The notes under the pieces are model-generated. The model was given only the letters and a program-made list of their open reading frames with translations, was not told the origin of the DNA and did no database searches. The position numbers and the translations under genes are program-made. A DNA stretch of 64,000 nt from Thiemannella venezuelensis. Lineage in GTDB: Bacteria; Actinomycetota; Actinomycetes; Streptosporangiales; Streptosporangiaceae. Each line of letters opens with the position of its first letter. Within the stretch, counting starts at the first letter, position 1. The stretch lies in contig NZ_JACHJJ010000009.1 in assembly GCF_014203605.1 (NCBI RefSeq), positions 1-64,000 of the forward strand, given 5' to 3'. Shown one piece after another: positions 16,621 to 23,791 of this stretch.

Positions 16621-17265
16621 ATGAGCGACTACTCGGGCGAGATGATCCCCCGCGGCGGCTCCTCCGGCGAGCGCTTCCGGCGCAGCGCCGGCAGCCTGGC
16701 CGGCGGCGCCCTCGGCGCGGCGATCCTCGTCCTCCTCCTGGTCGCGTTCATGTGGGTGATCGAGATCGCCGACTACGTGCTCCCCGAGAACTTCGACGCC
16801 TACGGCATCAGGTCGGGGGACGTCGACGGCCTGGCGGGCATCCCCGTCGCCCCCTTCCTGCACGCCGACTTCGGCCACCTGATGGCCAACTCCCTGCCCC
16901 TGCTGGTCCTCGGCTTCCTGGCGGCCCTGCGGGGCGTGGGCCGGTTCCTGGCCGCCAGCGTCATCATCATCCTCGTCAGCGGCCTGGGCGTCTGGCTCAC
17001 CAGCGACCCGCGGTACGTCACGGTCGGCGCCAGCGGCCTGGTCTTCGGCTACTTCGGCCTGGTCGTGGCGCGCGGCCTGTTCGACCGCCGGGCCCTCGAC
17101 ATCGTGATCGGCGTCGGCGTCGCCGTCGCCTACTACTCGATCATCTGGGGCGTGCTCCCCACCCAGGAGGACGTCTCCTGGCAGGGCCACCTCTTCGGCC
17201 TGGTCGGCGGCGTCATCGCCGCCTGGGTCCTGCGCCGCAAGCGCCCCGCCCTCCCGGCCTACTGA
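16621..17265 (+). CDS. Rhomboid-family intramembrane serine protease
   Basis: A 214-residue protein with six membrane helices. The catalytic Ser is in VGASGL (Ser138, GxSG motif) and the catalytic His is in SWQGHLFGLVGG (His190). HADFGHLMANSLPLLVLG gives the His/Asn of helix 2 (His86, Asn90) that form the oxyanion site. It cleaves membrane proteins inside the bilayer; substrate unknown. The length is at the compact end of the family. The ATG is preceded by AGGAGAGTGC. Single-gene unit. Confidence 0.9.
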   Translation: MSDYSGEMIPRGGSSGERFRRSAGSLAGGALGAAILVLLLVAFMWVIEIADYVLPENFDAYGIRSGDVDGLAGIPVAPFLHADFGHLMANSLPLLVLGFLAALRGVGRFLAASVIIILVSGLGVWLTSDPRYVTVGASGLVFGYFGLVVARGLFDRRALDIVIGVGVAVAYYSIIWGVLPTQEDVSWQGHLFGLVGGVIAAWVLRRKRPALPAY

Positions 17266-17323
17266 GCCCGTACGGCCAAGCCTCGCCGAGCCGCCTCGTA
17301 TCCGGAAAGGCATCAGAGCTATG

Positions 17324-17359
17324 CTGTCAAAAACGCAGCATATGCTGCGCGTCTGACAG
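17324..17359. promoter_or_regulatory. 36-bp nested dyad, likely operator of the MNT/HEPN module
   Basis: A perfect 16-bp palindrome CGCAGCATATGCTGCG (17334-17349) is flanked by outer arms CTGTCA (17324-17329) and TGACAG (17354-17359) that share exactly the same centre. It ends 13 bases before the GTG of the wHTH-nucleotidyltransferase gene, which fits autoregulation by its N-terminal winged helix. The binding protein is inferred. Confidence 0.65.
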
Positions 17360-17372
17360 TAAAGTACGGAGC

Positions 17373-18005
17373 GTGACGATCGCATCACACGCACCCGTAC
17401 TGGAAAGGCCCGGCGTGCAACAGCCGCCACCGCCGGTTTTCCCGGTCTTCCGATCGCGGATCACGATGGCGGTTCTCGCCATGACCTATATCGGCGGTGG
17501 TGAATACTCGATCGCCGAACTCGCCGCCGCGGCTCGCACCGACACCGGGAACATGACCCGGGAGGTCGCCCGCCTCGAACGGGCGGCCGTGCTGAGGAGT
17601 CGCAGGATCGGCCGGACCAAGCTCGTGGAGGCCAACCGGAGCGCGCCCTTCTACCGGGCGCTCAGCGAACTCGTGACCATCACATTAGGCCCCGCGCACG
17701 TTCTGGCCGAGGAACTGGCCGGAGTGGAAGGGGTAGAGCAGGCGGAGGTCTTCGGCTCCTGGGCCGCGCGCATGCTCGGTGAGCCCGGTCCCGCCCCCGC
17801 CGACATCGACCTCCTCGTGGTCGGCCGTCCCGACCGGGACGACCTGCACGATGCCGCCGCCCGCGCGAGCGCCCGGCTCGGACGGGAGGTCAACACGGTC
17901 GTGGTGGCCCCGCAGCGGTGGCAGGCCGGCGATGACGGCTTCCTGGCGGATATCCGCAGCAGGCCCCGCGTCCCGGTGCGGCCTCAGGGGGAGGATTCTC
18001 GATGA
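17373..18005 (+). CDS. Winged-helix/minimal nucleotidyltransferase (MNT) antitoxin
   Basis: The 210-residue product has an N-terminal winged helix (residues about 28-90, RITMAVLAMTYIGGGEYSIA, then GNMTREVARLERAAVLRSRR) and a C-terminal MNT nucleotidyltransferase. The NTase has VFGSWAARM (G-S motif, residues 127-133) and ADIDLLVVG, whose Asp144 and Asp146 form the metal-binding D-x-D. In known MNT-HEPN systems the MNT protein modifies the HEPN toxin by adding AMP. The HEPN gene follows after 36 bases. The GTG at 17373 sits just behind a large dyad; a later ATG (17466) would remove the winged helix. Confidence 0.75.
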   Translation: MTIASHAPVLERPGVQQPPPPVFPVFRSRITMAVLAMTYIGGGEYSIAELAAAARTDTGNMTREVARLERAAVLRSRRIGRTKLVEANRSAPFYRALSELVTITLGPAHVLAEELAGVEGVEQAEVFGSWAARMLGEPGPAPADIDLLVVGRPDRDDLHDAAARASARLGREVNTVVVAPQRWQAGDDGFLADIRSRPRVPVRPQGEDSR

Positions 18006-18041
18006 CCGGGGTGGAACCGGGGACGGGAAGAGATCCTCGGA

Positions 18042-18473
18042 ATGCTCCAGCGCAGGGAGCTGACCCAGGTGGTCGCGGACGACCGGCTCGCCGAACGGAT
18101 GATCGAAACGGCCAGGAAGCACCTTGCGAGCGCTGAGCTTCTCGCCGCCGGCGATCCCCATCTCGCCTACTCCGCACTGCACGACGCGGTCCGCAAGGCG
18201 CTTGCGGCACTTCTCCAGACGCAGGGACTGCGTGCGACGACGACGGGTGGCCATCTGGCGGTCCAGCATGCGGCCAAGGCCCGGTTCGGTTCTTCCACGG
18301 GAGGGATCCTGCGGCCCGTGGACCGGATCCGGATCACTCGTCATGAGAGCGAATATCCGACGGCCGGAACATGGATCGACGAGGACACGGTTCGAGATGA
18401 CCTCCCGGCTGCGCTGGCCGTGGTCGATGCCGCGGAAAAGGCGTTGCCGCACCTGTCTCCGTTCATGACCTGA
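18042..18473 (+). CDS. HEPN-domain toxin (SAV_6107-type) of an MNT-HEPN pair
   Basis: A 143-residue all-helical protein. The helix ERMIETARKHLASAELLA and the segment SALHDAVRKALAALLQTQGL are typical HEPN helices. The signature RIRITRHESEYP (Arg100-His101, Tyr105) fits the R-x-x-R-(N/H)-x-x-E-Y-P motif of SAV_6107-type HEPN proteins, equivalent to the R-x4-6-H RNase site of HEPN toxins. It directly follows the winged-helix MNT gene in the same direction. RNase activity is inferred from the family, not shown. It ends 9 bases before a convergent tetR gene. Confidence 0.75.
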   Translation: MLQRRELTQVVADDRLAERMIETARKHLASAELLAAGDPHLAYSALHDAVRKALAALLQTQGLRATTTGGHLAVQHAAKARFGSSTGGILRPVDRIRITRHESEYPTAGTWIDEDTVRDDLPAALAVVDAAEKALPHLSPFMT

Positions 18474-18481
18474 CCTAGGCG

Positions 18482-19129
18482 TCAGGCGTGTTCGCGGCGT
18501 GCACCGGAGTGCGTCCTGCCGGTCAGGGTCAGGAAGCGGTCGACCGCGAGGCGGGCGCCGGTGCGGATGCCGTCGGGCGAGGGGGGCCGCTCGCCCAGGA
18601 GCACCCGGATCTGCAGGTCGCGTACGGTCAGGCCGTACAGGAGCTGGAACGCCTCCGCCGGGTCGTCGATCCGCAGGCGGCCCTGCGCGGCCAGCCGGGC
18701 GAGGAAGGCCTCCACCAGCGGGCCGGTGGTGTGCCGGCCGTGCCGGAGCAGTAGCGCCGACAGCTCCTCCGATGCCATGGCCGCCCGGTTCAGCGCCACC
18801 GACGCGTCACCGACGAGCAGGCCGAGCAGGTTCTCGGCGATGGCGGTCAGCGTGGTACGGGGTTCGGCCGCGGCGTCGAGCGCCGCCGTCACCGCGGTGT
18901 TGACCTGCTCGGCCTGGCGCTCGATCAGTGCGGCGAGCAGCCCGTGGCGGCTGCCGAACCAGGTGTAGAGGCTCTCCTTCGACGACCCGGCGCGGGCCGC
19001 CACCGCCTGCATCGTCATGCCCTCCATGCCGTGCTCGACGAGTTCGGCGAGCGCGGCGTCGAGCGCCGTCTGACGCCGGGCGGCCTGCTCGCCCGCGCGC
19101 GGCCGGCCCCGGCGGCTCTGTGTGGTCAT
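18482..19129 (-). CDS. TetR-family repressor
   Basis: The 215-residue product has an N-terminal TetR helix-turn-helix (LAELVEHGMEGMTMQAVAAR, then AGSSKESLYTWFGSRHGLLA) and a C-terminal ligand domain with EELSALLLRHGRHTTGPLVE, resembling AefR-like TetR proteins. It is divergent from the DUF1772 gene, and a 41-bp nested dyad fills the gap, so it most likely represses itself and that gene. Ligand unknown. Confidence 0.85.
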   Translation of the reverse strand: MTTQSRRGRPRAGEQAARRQTALDAALAELVEHGMEGMTMQAVAARAGSSKESLYTWFGSRHGLLAALIERQAEQVNTAVTAALDAAAEPRTTLTAIAENLLGLLVGDASVALNRAAMASEELSALLLRHGRHTTGPLVEAFLARLAAQGRLRIDDPAEAFQLLYGLTVRDLQIRVLLGERPPSPDGIRTGARLAVDRFLTLTGRTHSGARREHA

Positions 19130-19158
19130 GGTCCTCTCCCAGGTGCTCTGGCCCTTAT

Positions 19159-19199
19159 TCGAACCATCGGGTACGGTTAAAACGTACTTGATGGTTCGA
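19159..19199. promoter_or_regulatory. 41-bp nested dyad operator between tetR and DUF1772 genes
   Basis: Outer arms TCGAACCATC (19159-19168) and GATGGTTCGA (19190-19199) and inner arms GTACG (19171-19175) and CGTAC (19183-19187) share the centre 19179. It covers the whole divergent promoter region. A TetR operator is the natural reading; the double symmetry suggests two dimers or two factors. Confidence 0.7.
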
Positions 19200-19219
19200 T
19201 TTTATCCGGAAGGCTTGCC

Positions 19220-19780
19220 ATGCCGCTCTCCCCGCCGTCCGTCGCGATCCCTCCGAGCCGGGGCGGCAGGCTCGCCCGCGGCTGGGCGCTGGCCTCCGCG
19301 ACGACGCTCATGGGACTCATCGCGGGGTTCTTCTACGCCTACGCCTGCTCCGTCATGATCGGGCTGGCCCGAGTCGACGACCGCGTCTTCATCGCCTCGA
19401 TGCAGTGGATCAACGCGACCGTGCGCAACGTCTGGTTCGCGCCCGCCTTCTTCGGTGCCCTGCTGGTGACCGCCGTCGCCGCCGCGCTGCACCTGAAGCG
19501 GGACGGCAGGCCGGTGCTCCCCTGGGTCCTCGCCGCACTCGTGCTGTACGGCGCCGCCTTCGGCATCACCACGGGGATCAGCGTTCCCCTCAACGACCGG
19601 CTCGCCGCCGCCGGGGACCCGGCCGCCCTCACGGACCCGGGTGCGGTGCGCGCGGCCTACGAAGGGGTCTGGGTGAGCTGGAACACCACCCGCACCGTCG
19701 CCTCGACGGTGGCCCTGGCCTGCCTGGTCCGGGCGCTGATGCTCCACGGCCGGCACGCCGCCGTCAGTTCGTCTGGGTGA
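19220..19780 (+). CDS. DUF1772 (anthrone-oxygenase-like) membrane protein
   Basis: A 186-residue protein with four helices: WALASATTLMGLIAGFFYAY, WFAPAFFGALLVTAVAAALH, WVLAALVLYGAAFGITTGIS and STVALACLVRALML. ITTGISVPLNDRLAA and VWVSWNTTRTVAS are the conserved DUF1772 parts. Some members act as anthrone oxygenases in polyketide pathways, but most stand alone beside regulators as here. A ribosome binding site GGAAGG precedes the ATG. The last 17 bases overlap the end of the convergent kinase gene. Confidence 0.8.
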   Translation: MPLSPPSVAIPPSRGGRLARGWALASATTLMGLIAGFFYAYACSVMIGLARVDDRVFIASMQWINATVRNVWFAPAFFGALLVTAVAAALHLKRDGRPVLPWVLAALVLYGAAFGITTGISVPLNDRLAAAGDPAALTDPGAVRAAYEGVWVSWNTTRTVASTVALACLVRALMLHGRHAAVSSSG

Positions 19781-21455
19781 ACTTCTTGAACGTGACCTTG
19801 CTGTCCGTGGCGGCCACGCCGTTCCAGCCGTGTCCCTGTGGGTCGACGTCGGCCGTCCTCGACTGCAGCTTCACGCCGTCGAGGAAGAAGTGGTAGTGCG
19901 AACCCTTCCTGACGACCTTCAGCGTGTGGAAGTCCGCCGGGTCGAAATCCGCGGGAAGATCGGTGCGCTCGTCGCTCGCGGTGCCGTCGTCCCAGACCCG
20001 GGTGGCGAGCGCGTATCCGGGTTTGGTCTCGATATAGACGCCGATGTCGTTGTGCCCCTCCGTGTGGGAGAGCAGCAGGCCGTACTTCGGGGTCGGCGAG
20101 GTGTCTCCGGTCGCGAGGAGCTTGGTTCGGACGGACACGGTGAAGTGGGTGCCTTTGGGGCGCTTCCCCCAGAGCAGTCCGCGCCAGGTGCCGTCCGCGA
20201 AGCCCGTCATGCCGACGCCGCGCGGGCCGAGCACCTTCCACGGACCAGGGATGAGGTCGGAGTCGGTCTTCCAGGTCGCCCCGGAGGCGGTGGGGGACGG
20301 CTCCGGCGTGGGGGTCCGCGTCGGTTCCGGTTGCGGTTCCCGCGCCGGGGTCGGTGCCGGTGTCGTCCGCGTGCGCGGGCGGGACGAGCGGGTGGGGGAC
20401 GGTTCCTGTGTCAGGGCGGCGGCCGGCGCCGCGGTCGCCGTCACCGTCTCCGTCGCGGCGGGGACCGGCGGGGCCTGCTGGGCCCGGGGCGGACCCGCCG
20501 TACCGCCCAGGGGCCAGAAGAAGACCACCCCGGCGACGGCGGCCGCCACGGCGGTCCCGCCGGCCGCCGCCGGGGACAGGACGATCTTCCTGGCGCGGTT
20601 CCCCTCCCCGGGCCGTACGGCCTCGCGCGGGGGTTCGGCGAGCACGTGGCCCTCGTCCATCAGGGCCAGCAGCACCTCCTGCGCGTCCGGGCGCAGGGCG
20701 GGGTCCTTGGCCAGGCAGGCGGAGAGTGTGCGGCGCAGCCGTTCGGGGACGGCCGACAGGTCGGGATCGAGGCTGAGCACCCGGTGGAACACGGCGGGAA
20801 CGGAGTCGGCGCCGAACGCGGGAGCGCCCGTGGCCGCGAAGACCATGGTCCCCGCCCAGCCGAACAGGTCGGCGGCCGGGCCCACCGGACCGCCCCGGAT
20901 CTGCTCGGGGGAGATGTACGCGGGCGAGCCGACGACGCCGCTGGACGTCACGGACGTCACGTCCAGCGCCCTGGCGACGCCGAAGTCGATCACCCGTGGC
21001 CCGTCGGCGGCCATCAGGACGTTGGACGGCTTGAAGTCCCGGTGGACGATGCCCGCCCGGTGGACGGCCGTCAGCGCGGTCACCGTTCCCACCGCGAGCC
21101 TGACCAGGTCGTCCCCGTGCAGCGGGCCGGAGCCGCGGACGGTCTCCTCCAGGGAGACGCCCTCGACGTACTCGCTCACGACGTACGGCACGCCGTCCTC
21201 GACCCCGAGGTCCAGGATGCGGGCCGTGCAGAACTGGGCGACCCGCCGGGCCGTGTCGACCTCGCGCCGGAAACGCCTGACCGCCTCGGGTTTCTCGGCG
21301 AGCCGGGTGTGCAGCACCTTGATGGCGACGCGGGAGCCGTCCGGCGCCAGCCCCAGGAGAACGGAGCCCTGGCCGCCCTCGCCGAGGAAGCCGGTCGTCC
21401 GATATGGACCCAGAGATTTCGGGTCATTTTTACGTAACTCGCGCACTCTGGACAC
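19764..21455 (-). CDS. Receptor-type Ser/Thr protein kinase with LamG-like ectodomain
   Basis: The 563-residue product has a PknB-type kinase domain (about 17-275): GEGGQGSV, Lys46 in VAIKVL, HRDFKPSN (138-145), DFG (157-159) and SPAYISPEQ. A membrane helix (AVAAAVAGVVFFWPLGG, about 305-325) and a Pro/Thr-rich linker follow. The extracellular part (about 430-563) is beta-rich (KYGLLLSHTEGHNDIGVYIE, HTLKVVRKGSHYHFFLDGVK) like concanavalin/LamG sugar-binding domains. It could sense wall carbohydrate; that is inference. GTG 21455 is chosen because a TATGAT box lies six bases upstream, making a leaderless transcript likely. Confidence 0.85.
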   Translation of the reverse strand: MSRVRELRKNDPKSLGPYRTTGFLGEGGQGSVLLGLAPDGSRVAIKVLHTRLAEKPEAVRRFRREVDTARRVAQFCTARILDLGVEDGVPYVVSEYVEGVSLEETVRGSGPLHGDDLVRLAVGTVTALTAVHRAGIVHRDFKPSNVLMAADGPRVIDFGVARALDVTSVTSSGVVGSPAYISPEQIRGGPVGPAADLFGWAGTMVFAATGAPAFGADSVPAVFHRVLSLDPDLSAVPERLRRTLSACLAKDPALRPDAQEVLLALMDEGHVLAEPPREAVRPGEGNRARKIVLSPAAAGGTAVAAAVAGVVFFWPLGGTAGPPRAQQAPPVPAATETVTATAAPAAALTQEPSPTRSSRPRTRTTPAPTPAREPQPEPTRTPTPEPSPTASGATWKTDSDLIPGPWKVLGPRGVGMTGFADGTWRGLLWGKRPKGTHFTVSVRTKLLATGDTSPTPKYGLLLSHTEGHNDIGVYIETKPGYALATRVWDDGTASDERTDLPADFDPADFHTLKVVRKGSHYHFFLDGVKLQSRTADVDPQGHGWNGVAATDSKVTFKKFTQTN

Positions 21456-21461
21456 GCCGTG

Positions 21462-21467
21462 ATCATA
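21462..21467 (-). promoter_or_regulatory. Candidate -10 box for a leaderless kinase mRNA
   Basis: On the minus strand TATGAT is followed by six bases (CACGGC) and then the GTG start codon, the exact spacing for transcription to begin at the start codon. No Shine-Dalgarno is present. No clear -35 box is seen. Confidence 0.5.
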
Positions 21468-21510
21468 GTGGCGGACGTCGCCCCGGCGGCGGTTGCGCGC
21501 CCGGTTGTTG

Positions 21511-21757
21511 GACTCTGGCTCACTTTTGATGATTAGTGACTCAGGGTGAGTCCGGAGAGTGCCGGCGCCTACTGTCGTTGATCGCGATCTCGTGACGGAC
21601 CACCCGCACAGGCGGCCGCTCGTCAACGAGATCAAATTCCTGAAGAGGCAGTTGTTCGGACGCGCCGACTTCGATCTCCTGCGGATCCGGATACTCCACT
21701 ACCGCCGATCCGCGCATCACGCTCTGCCGCGTCAATCATCAAAAGTGAGCCAGAGCC
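21511..21757 (+). mobile_element. Deletion derivative of an ISL3-like element, with terminal repeats
   Basis: The ends are inverted copies of GCTCACTTTTGATGATT: left end at 21511-21536 and right end at 21734-21757 (AATCATCAAAAGTGAGCC). Inside, on the plus strand at about 21616-21690, is LVNEIKFLKRQLFGRADFDL followed by LRIRIL, which matches the extreme C-terminus of actinobacterial ISL3-family transposases (VNxIKxxKRQMFGRAxFxLL). The rest of the transposase is missing, so only about 250 bases of the element remain. The right-end repeat continues into a longer motif (to 21775) also found at 23.5 kb. Confidence 0.6.
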
Positions 21758-21775
21758 GGTTGATGTCAGTGATCC
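21734..21775. repeat. Long copy of the shared 34-36 bp repeat (copy B)
   Basis: The sequence reads AATCATCAAAAGTGAGCCAG then AGCCGGTTGATGTCAGTGAT. It matches, in either orientation, the ends of the 23.5 kb element. The inner half is also the terminal repeat of the ISL3-like relic. Confidence 0.7.
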
Positions 21776-22044
21776 CGCGCCCGATTGATGTCAGGGAGTT
21801 TTCCCCAGCCGTTTCCGGCTGCTGCGTGTCCTCACCATGTCACCAAGAGGGCAGACGGCATGATGCTGGGAGGCGGTGATGACGCCCCCCGGGAGAGGAC
21901 CGGAGGCCCTCACGCGGTGCTCTTTCCCGCGTTGAGAGCCTTCGCGCTGCGGGACGCACTCCGTACCCGCCGCGATGAGCGCGCCGGGACCGGCGTCACC
22001 CGTCCGGCCGCCCCGCCCCTGTAGCTCCCGCGGCCGGGGGGCGG
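21776..22044. other. 269-base stretch without a recognised gene
   Basis: A short plus-strand frame (21785-22024, 79 codons) has no recognisable motif or ribosome binding site. A second, shorter GATTGATGTCAGG motif at about 21782 repeats part of copy B. Nothing else is seen. Confidence 0.35.
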
Positions 22045-22422
22045 TCATGATGAGGCCGGTGCCGCCGGGCCGGACGTCAGGGCCGCCTGCACGATGCGGA
22101 GCGCCTCGCCCGTGTCGAGGCCGACGCTGGCGATCACGGCCGCGTAGTCGGCGGCGGCCCGACGGGCCCGCTCCCGGCCCTCCTGGCCGGCGGCCGACAC
22201 GAACGAGCCTGCCCGCCCGCGCGTCTCGATCAGCCCCGCCTCCTCCAGCTCCCGGTAGGCCCGGCCGACCGTGTTGACGGCCAGGCCGAGGTCGGCCGCC
22301 AGGTGGCGGATGGTCGGCAGCCGGGCGCCCACGGCCAGTGTGCGGTCCTGGATCTGCCGGGCGAGCTGGGCCCTCAGCTGCTCGAACGGCGGTACCGGCG
22401 AGCCGGCATCGATGACGATCAT
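22045..22422 (-). CDS. GntR-family repressor, YtrA subfamily
   Basis: A 125-residue protein: N-terminal winged helix (PPFEQLRAQLARQIQDRTLA, LPTIRHLAADLGLAVNTVGR, AYRELEEAGLIETRGRAGSF) and a short helical C-terminus without a ligand domain, the layout of YtrA-type GntR proteins. These usually control a co-transcribed membrane transporter. Its ATG overlaps the stop of the upstream membrane protein gene by four bases. A dyad with the YtrA-like core TTGTATCAATACAA lies upstream of the operon. Confidence 0.85.
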   Translation of the reverse strand: MIVIDAGSPVPPFEQLRAQLARQIQDRTLAVGARLPTIRHLAADLGLAVNTVGRAYRELEEAGLIETRGRAGSFVSAAGQEGRERARRAAADYAAVIASVGLDTGEALRIVQAALTSGPAAPASS

Positions 22423-23231
22423 CGGACGCTCACGACCCGCCGGGCCACCGCCGCGCTCGACGGCGTCCTGGCGTGCAGAGCGATGAGCGCGGCCAGGCCC
22501 AGGAGCAGGGATGCGACGGCGGCGGCGCCCCACCAGCCGGGCGCGGTGCCGAACAGCAGCACCATGGGCAGCGACCACTGCACGTTCGGCGTGACGAGCT
22601 CGCGGGCGTCCTCGACGCGCATGATGACGTCGGCGGTCAGCGACTCCTCGTCCTCCGCCACGACCGGGTGCCTGATCAGGTGGCGCAGCTGCAGGGCGGT
22701 GATAGCTGTGGCGCCGAGCAGGCCGATCAGCGCGACGACGGCCAGCTGCCGCACAGTGGGGTCGGCAACGGCCAGGGCGCTTGCGGTCAGCGCCATCGCG
22801 CCGGTGAACGTGGCGAGTGTGAAGAGGGCGTACGGCCGGCCGAGCACGGCCCGCCAGCCGGGTTGGATCAGGTGGGCGGCCCTGCGTGACAGCGTCGCGC
22901 CCGCCCGCTGGTCGACGCGTCGCACCCACCGGTGGAGCAGCGACTGCGCCAGCAGCAGCGCGGCCACGACGACGGCCAGCGCGGTCAGGGCCGGCAGCGG
23001 CAGCGGGCCGCCGCCGAAGGCGGAGATCGCGGCGAGCGCGCTCGCGATGATCAGCACGGCCAGGAGGATGTAAGAGGCGAGGCGGGCGCGCCTGCGGACC
23101 GTCAGCCGGCTGGCCAGCAGCGGGGTCGGGTGGGCGTCGGCCAGGCCGTGCGCGGTCAGCCACTCGCCCGCTGTTCGCAGCTCGGTCGTGCGCGCCGGGG
23201 GGTCGGTGTCCGGTAGGGGTCGGCGGGTCAT
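22419..23231 (-). CDS. Integral membrane protein co-transcribed with GntR
   Basis: A 270-residue protein with a soluble N-terminus (AGEWLTAHGLADAHPTPLLA) and six or so helices: YILLAVLIIASALAAISAF, LTALAVVVAALLLAQSLL, LFTLATFTGAMALTASALAV, LAVVALIGLLGATAITAL, SLPMVLLFGTAPGWWGAAAV and LLLGLAALIALHA. No ATPase partner is present. Function unknown; the link with a YtrA-type regulator suggests a response to membrane-active compounds. The ATG at 23231 follows AAAGGAGA. Confidence 0.7.
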   Translation of the reverse strand: MTRRPLPDTDPPARTTELRTAGEWLTAHGLADAHPTPLLASRLTVRRRARLASYILLAVLIIASALAAISAFGGGPLPLPALTALAVVVAALLLAQSLLHRWVRRVDQRAGATLSRRAAHLIQPGWRAVLGRPYALFTLATFTGAMALTASALAVADPTVRQLAVVALIGLLGATAITALQLRHLIRHPVVAEDEESLTADVIMRVEDARELVTPNVQWSLPMVLLFGTAPGWWGAAAVASLLLGLAALIALHARTPSSAAVARRVVSVR

Positions 23232-23240
23232 GGCGTCTCC

Positions 23241-23288
23241 TTTGTCGCAAGCTTTGTATCAATACAATGCGTCATAGGTTGCGACAAA
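23241..23288. promoter_or_regulatory. Nested dyads in the GntR operon promoter
   Basis: An outer inverted repeat TTTGTCGCAA (23241-23250) / TTGCGACAAA (23279-23288) encloses the inner dyad TTGTATCAATACAA (23254-23267). The inner one resembles YtrA-type operators (GTAT...ATAC). It lies 10-57 bases upstream of the first gene of the operon. Confidence 0.65.
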
Positions 23289-23503
23289 GTCAACTCCTGC
23301 GAGTGCCCGCTGTTCTGGTGGCGCGAGCTCCGCCTCGGCGGCCGTCGCCGTGGACCATCAAGCGGACGGCGGCCGGCACCACCAGCGGCTGACCGGAGGA
23401 TCGACGATCTCGATGAACTCGTCGAATCTCTCTGCAGGGCCGAGGCCCCATACGGGCTATGCCATACGGCAGAGCTACCGGCCATCGCTGACGCCGCCAT
23501 GAC
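23289..23503. other. 215-base stretch without a gene
   Basis: Lies between the GntR operon promoter and the left end of the 23.5 kb element. Frames on both strands are short and low in information; CCATACGG occurs twice (about 23449 and 23462). Nothing else is recognised. Confidence 0.35.
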
Positions 23504-23693
23504 TGACATCAACCGGCTCTGGCTCGCTTTCATGATTGCGGTGGCGCAGAGCGAGCGGTGGCTGTTCGGCGGTAAGGGGGACGCCGGTCGCCGGAGGGTC
23601 GAGATCGGCTTGGCGCCCCTTCAAGGCCGATCTCTTCACACACGGTCATCACGTCATCGAAAGTGAGCCAGAGCCGGTTGCTGTCAGTGATGC
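23504..23693. mobile_element. Short non-coding element with 34-bp terminal inverted repeats
   Basis: The left end reads ACTGACATCAACCGGCTCTG then GCTCGCTTTCATGATT (about 23501-23536), and the right end is its imperfect inverse (CATCGAAAGTGAGCCAGAGC then CGGTTGCTGTCAGT, about 23657-23691). The inner 120 bases have no recognisable gene. The ends match copy B at 21.7 kb. It looks like a MITE-type derivative of the same element family. Target duplications were not identified. Confidence 0.55.
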
Positions 23694-23791
23694 CGGACGT
23701 CATCGATAGCCGGTGGCGTCGTGGCACGTATCTGGCCGCGGCCGGCCAGATCGCGTGTTTCCGGAAGCAGGGGAGCGGTCCGGCCCGGGGG

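Noticed and set aside
18002-18041. ATG at 18002 overlapping the MNT stop as a HEPN start
   Set aside because: It is not in the frame of the HEPN gene, whose first in-frame start is ATG 18042.
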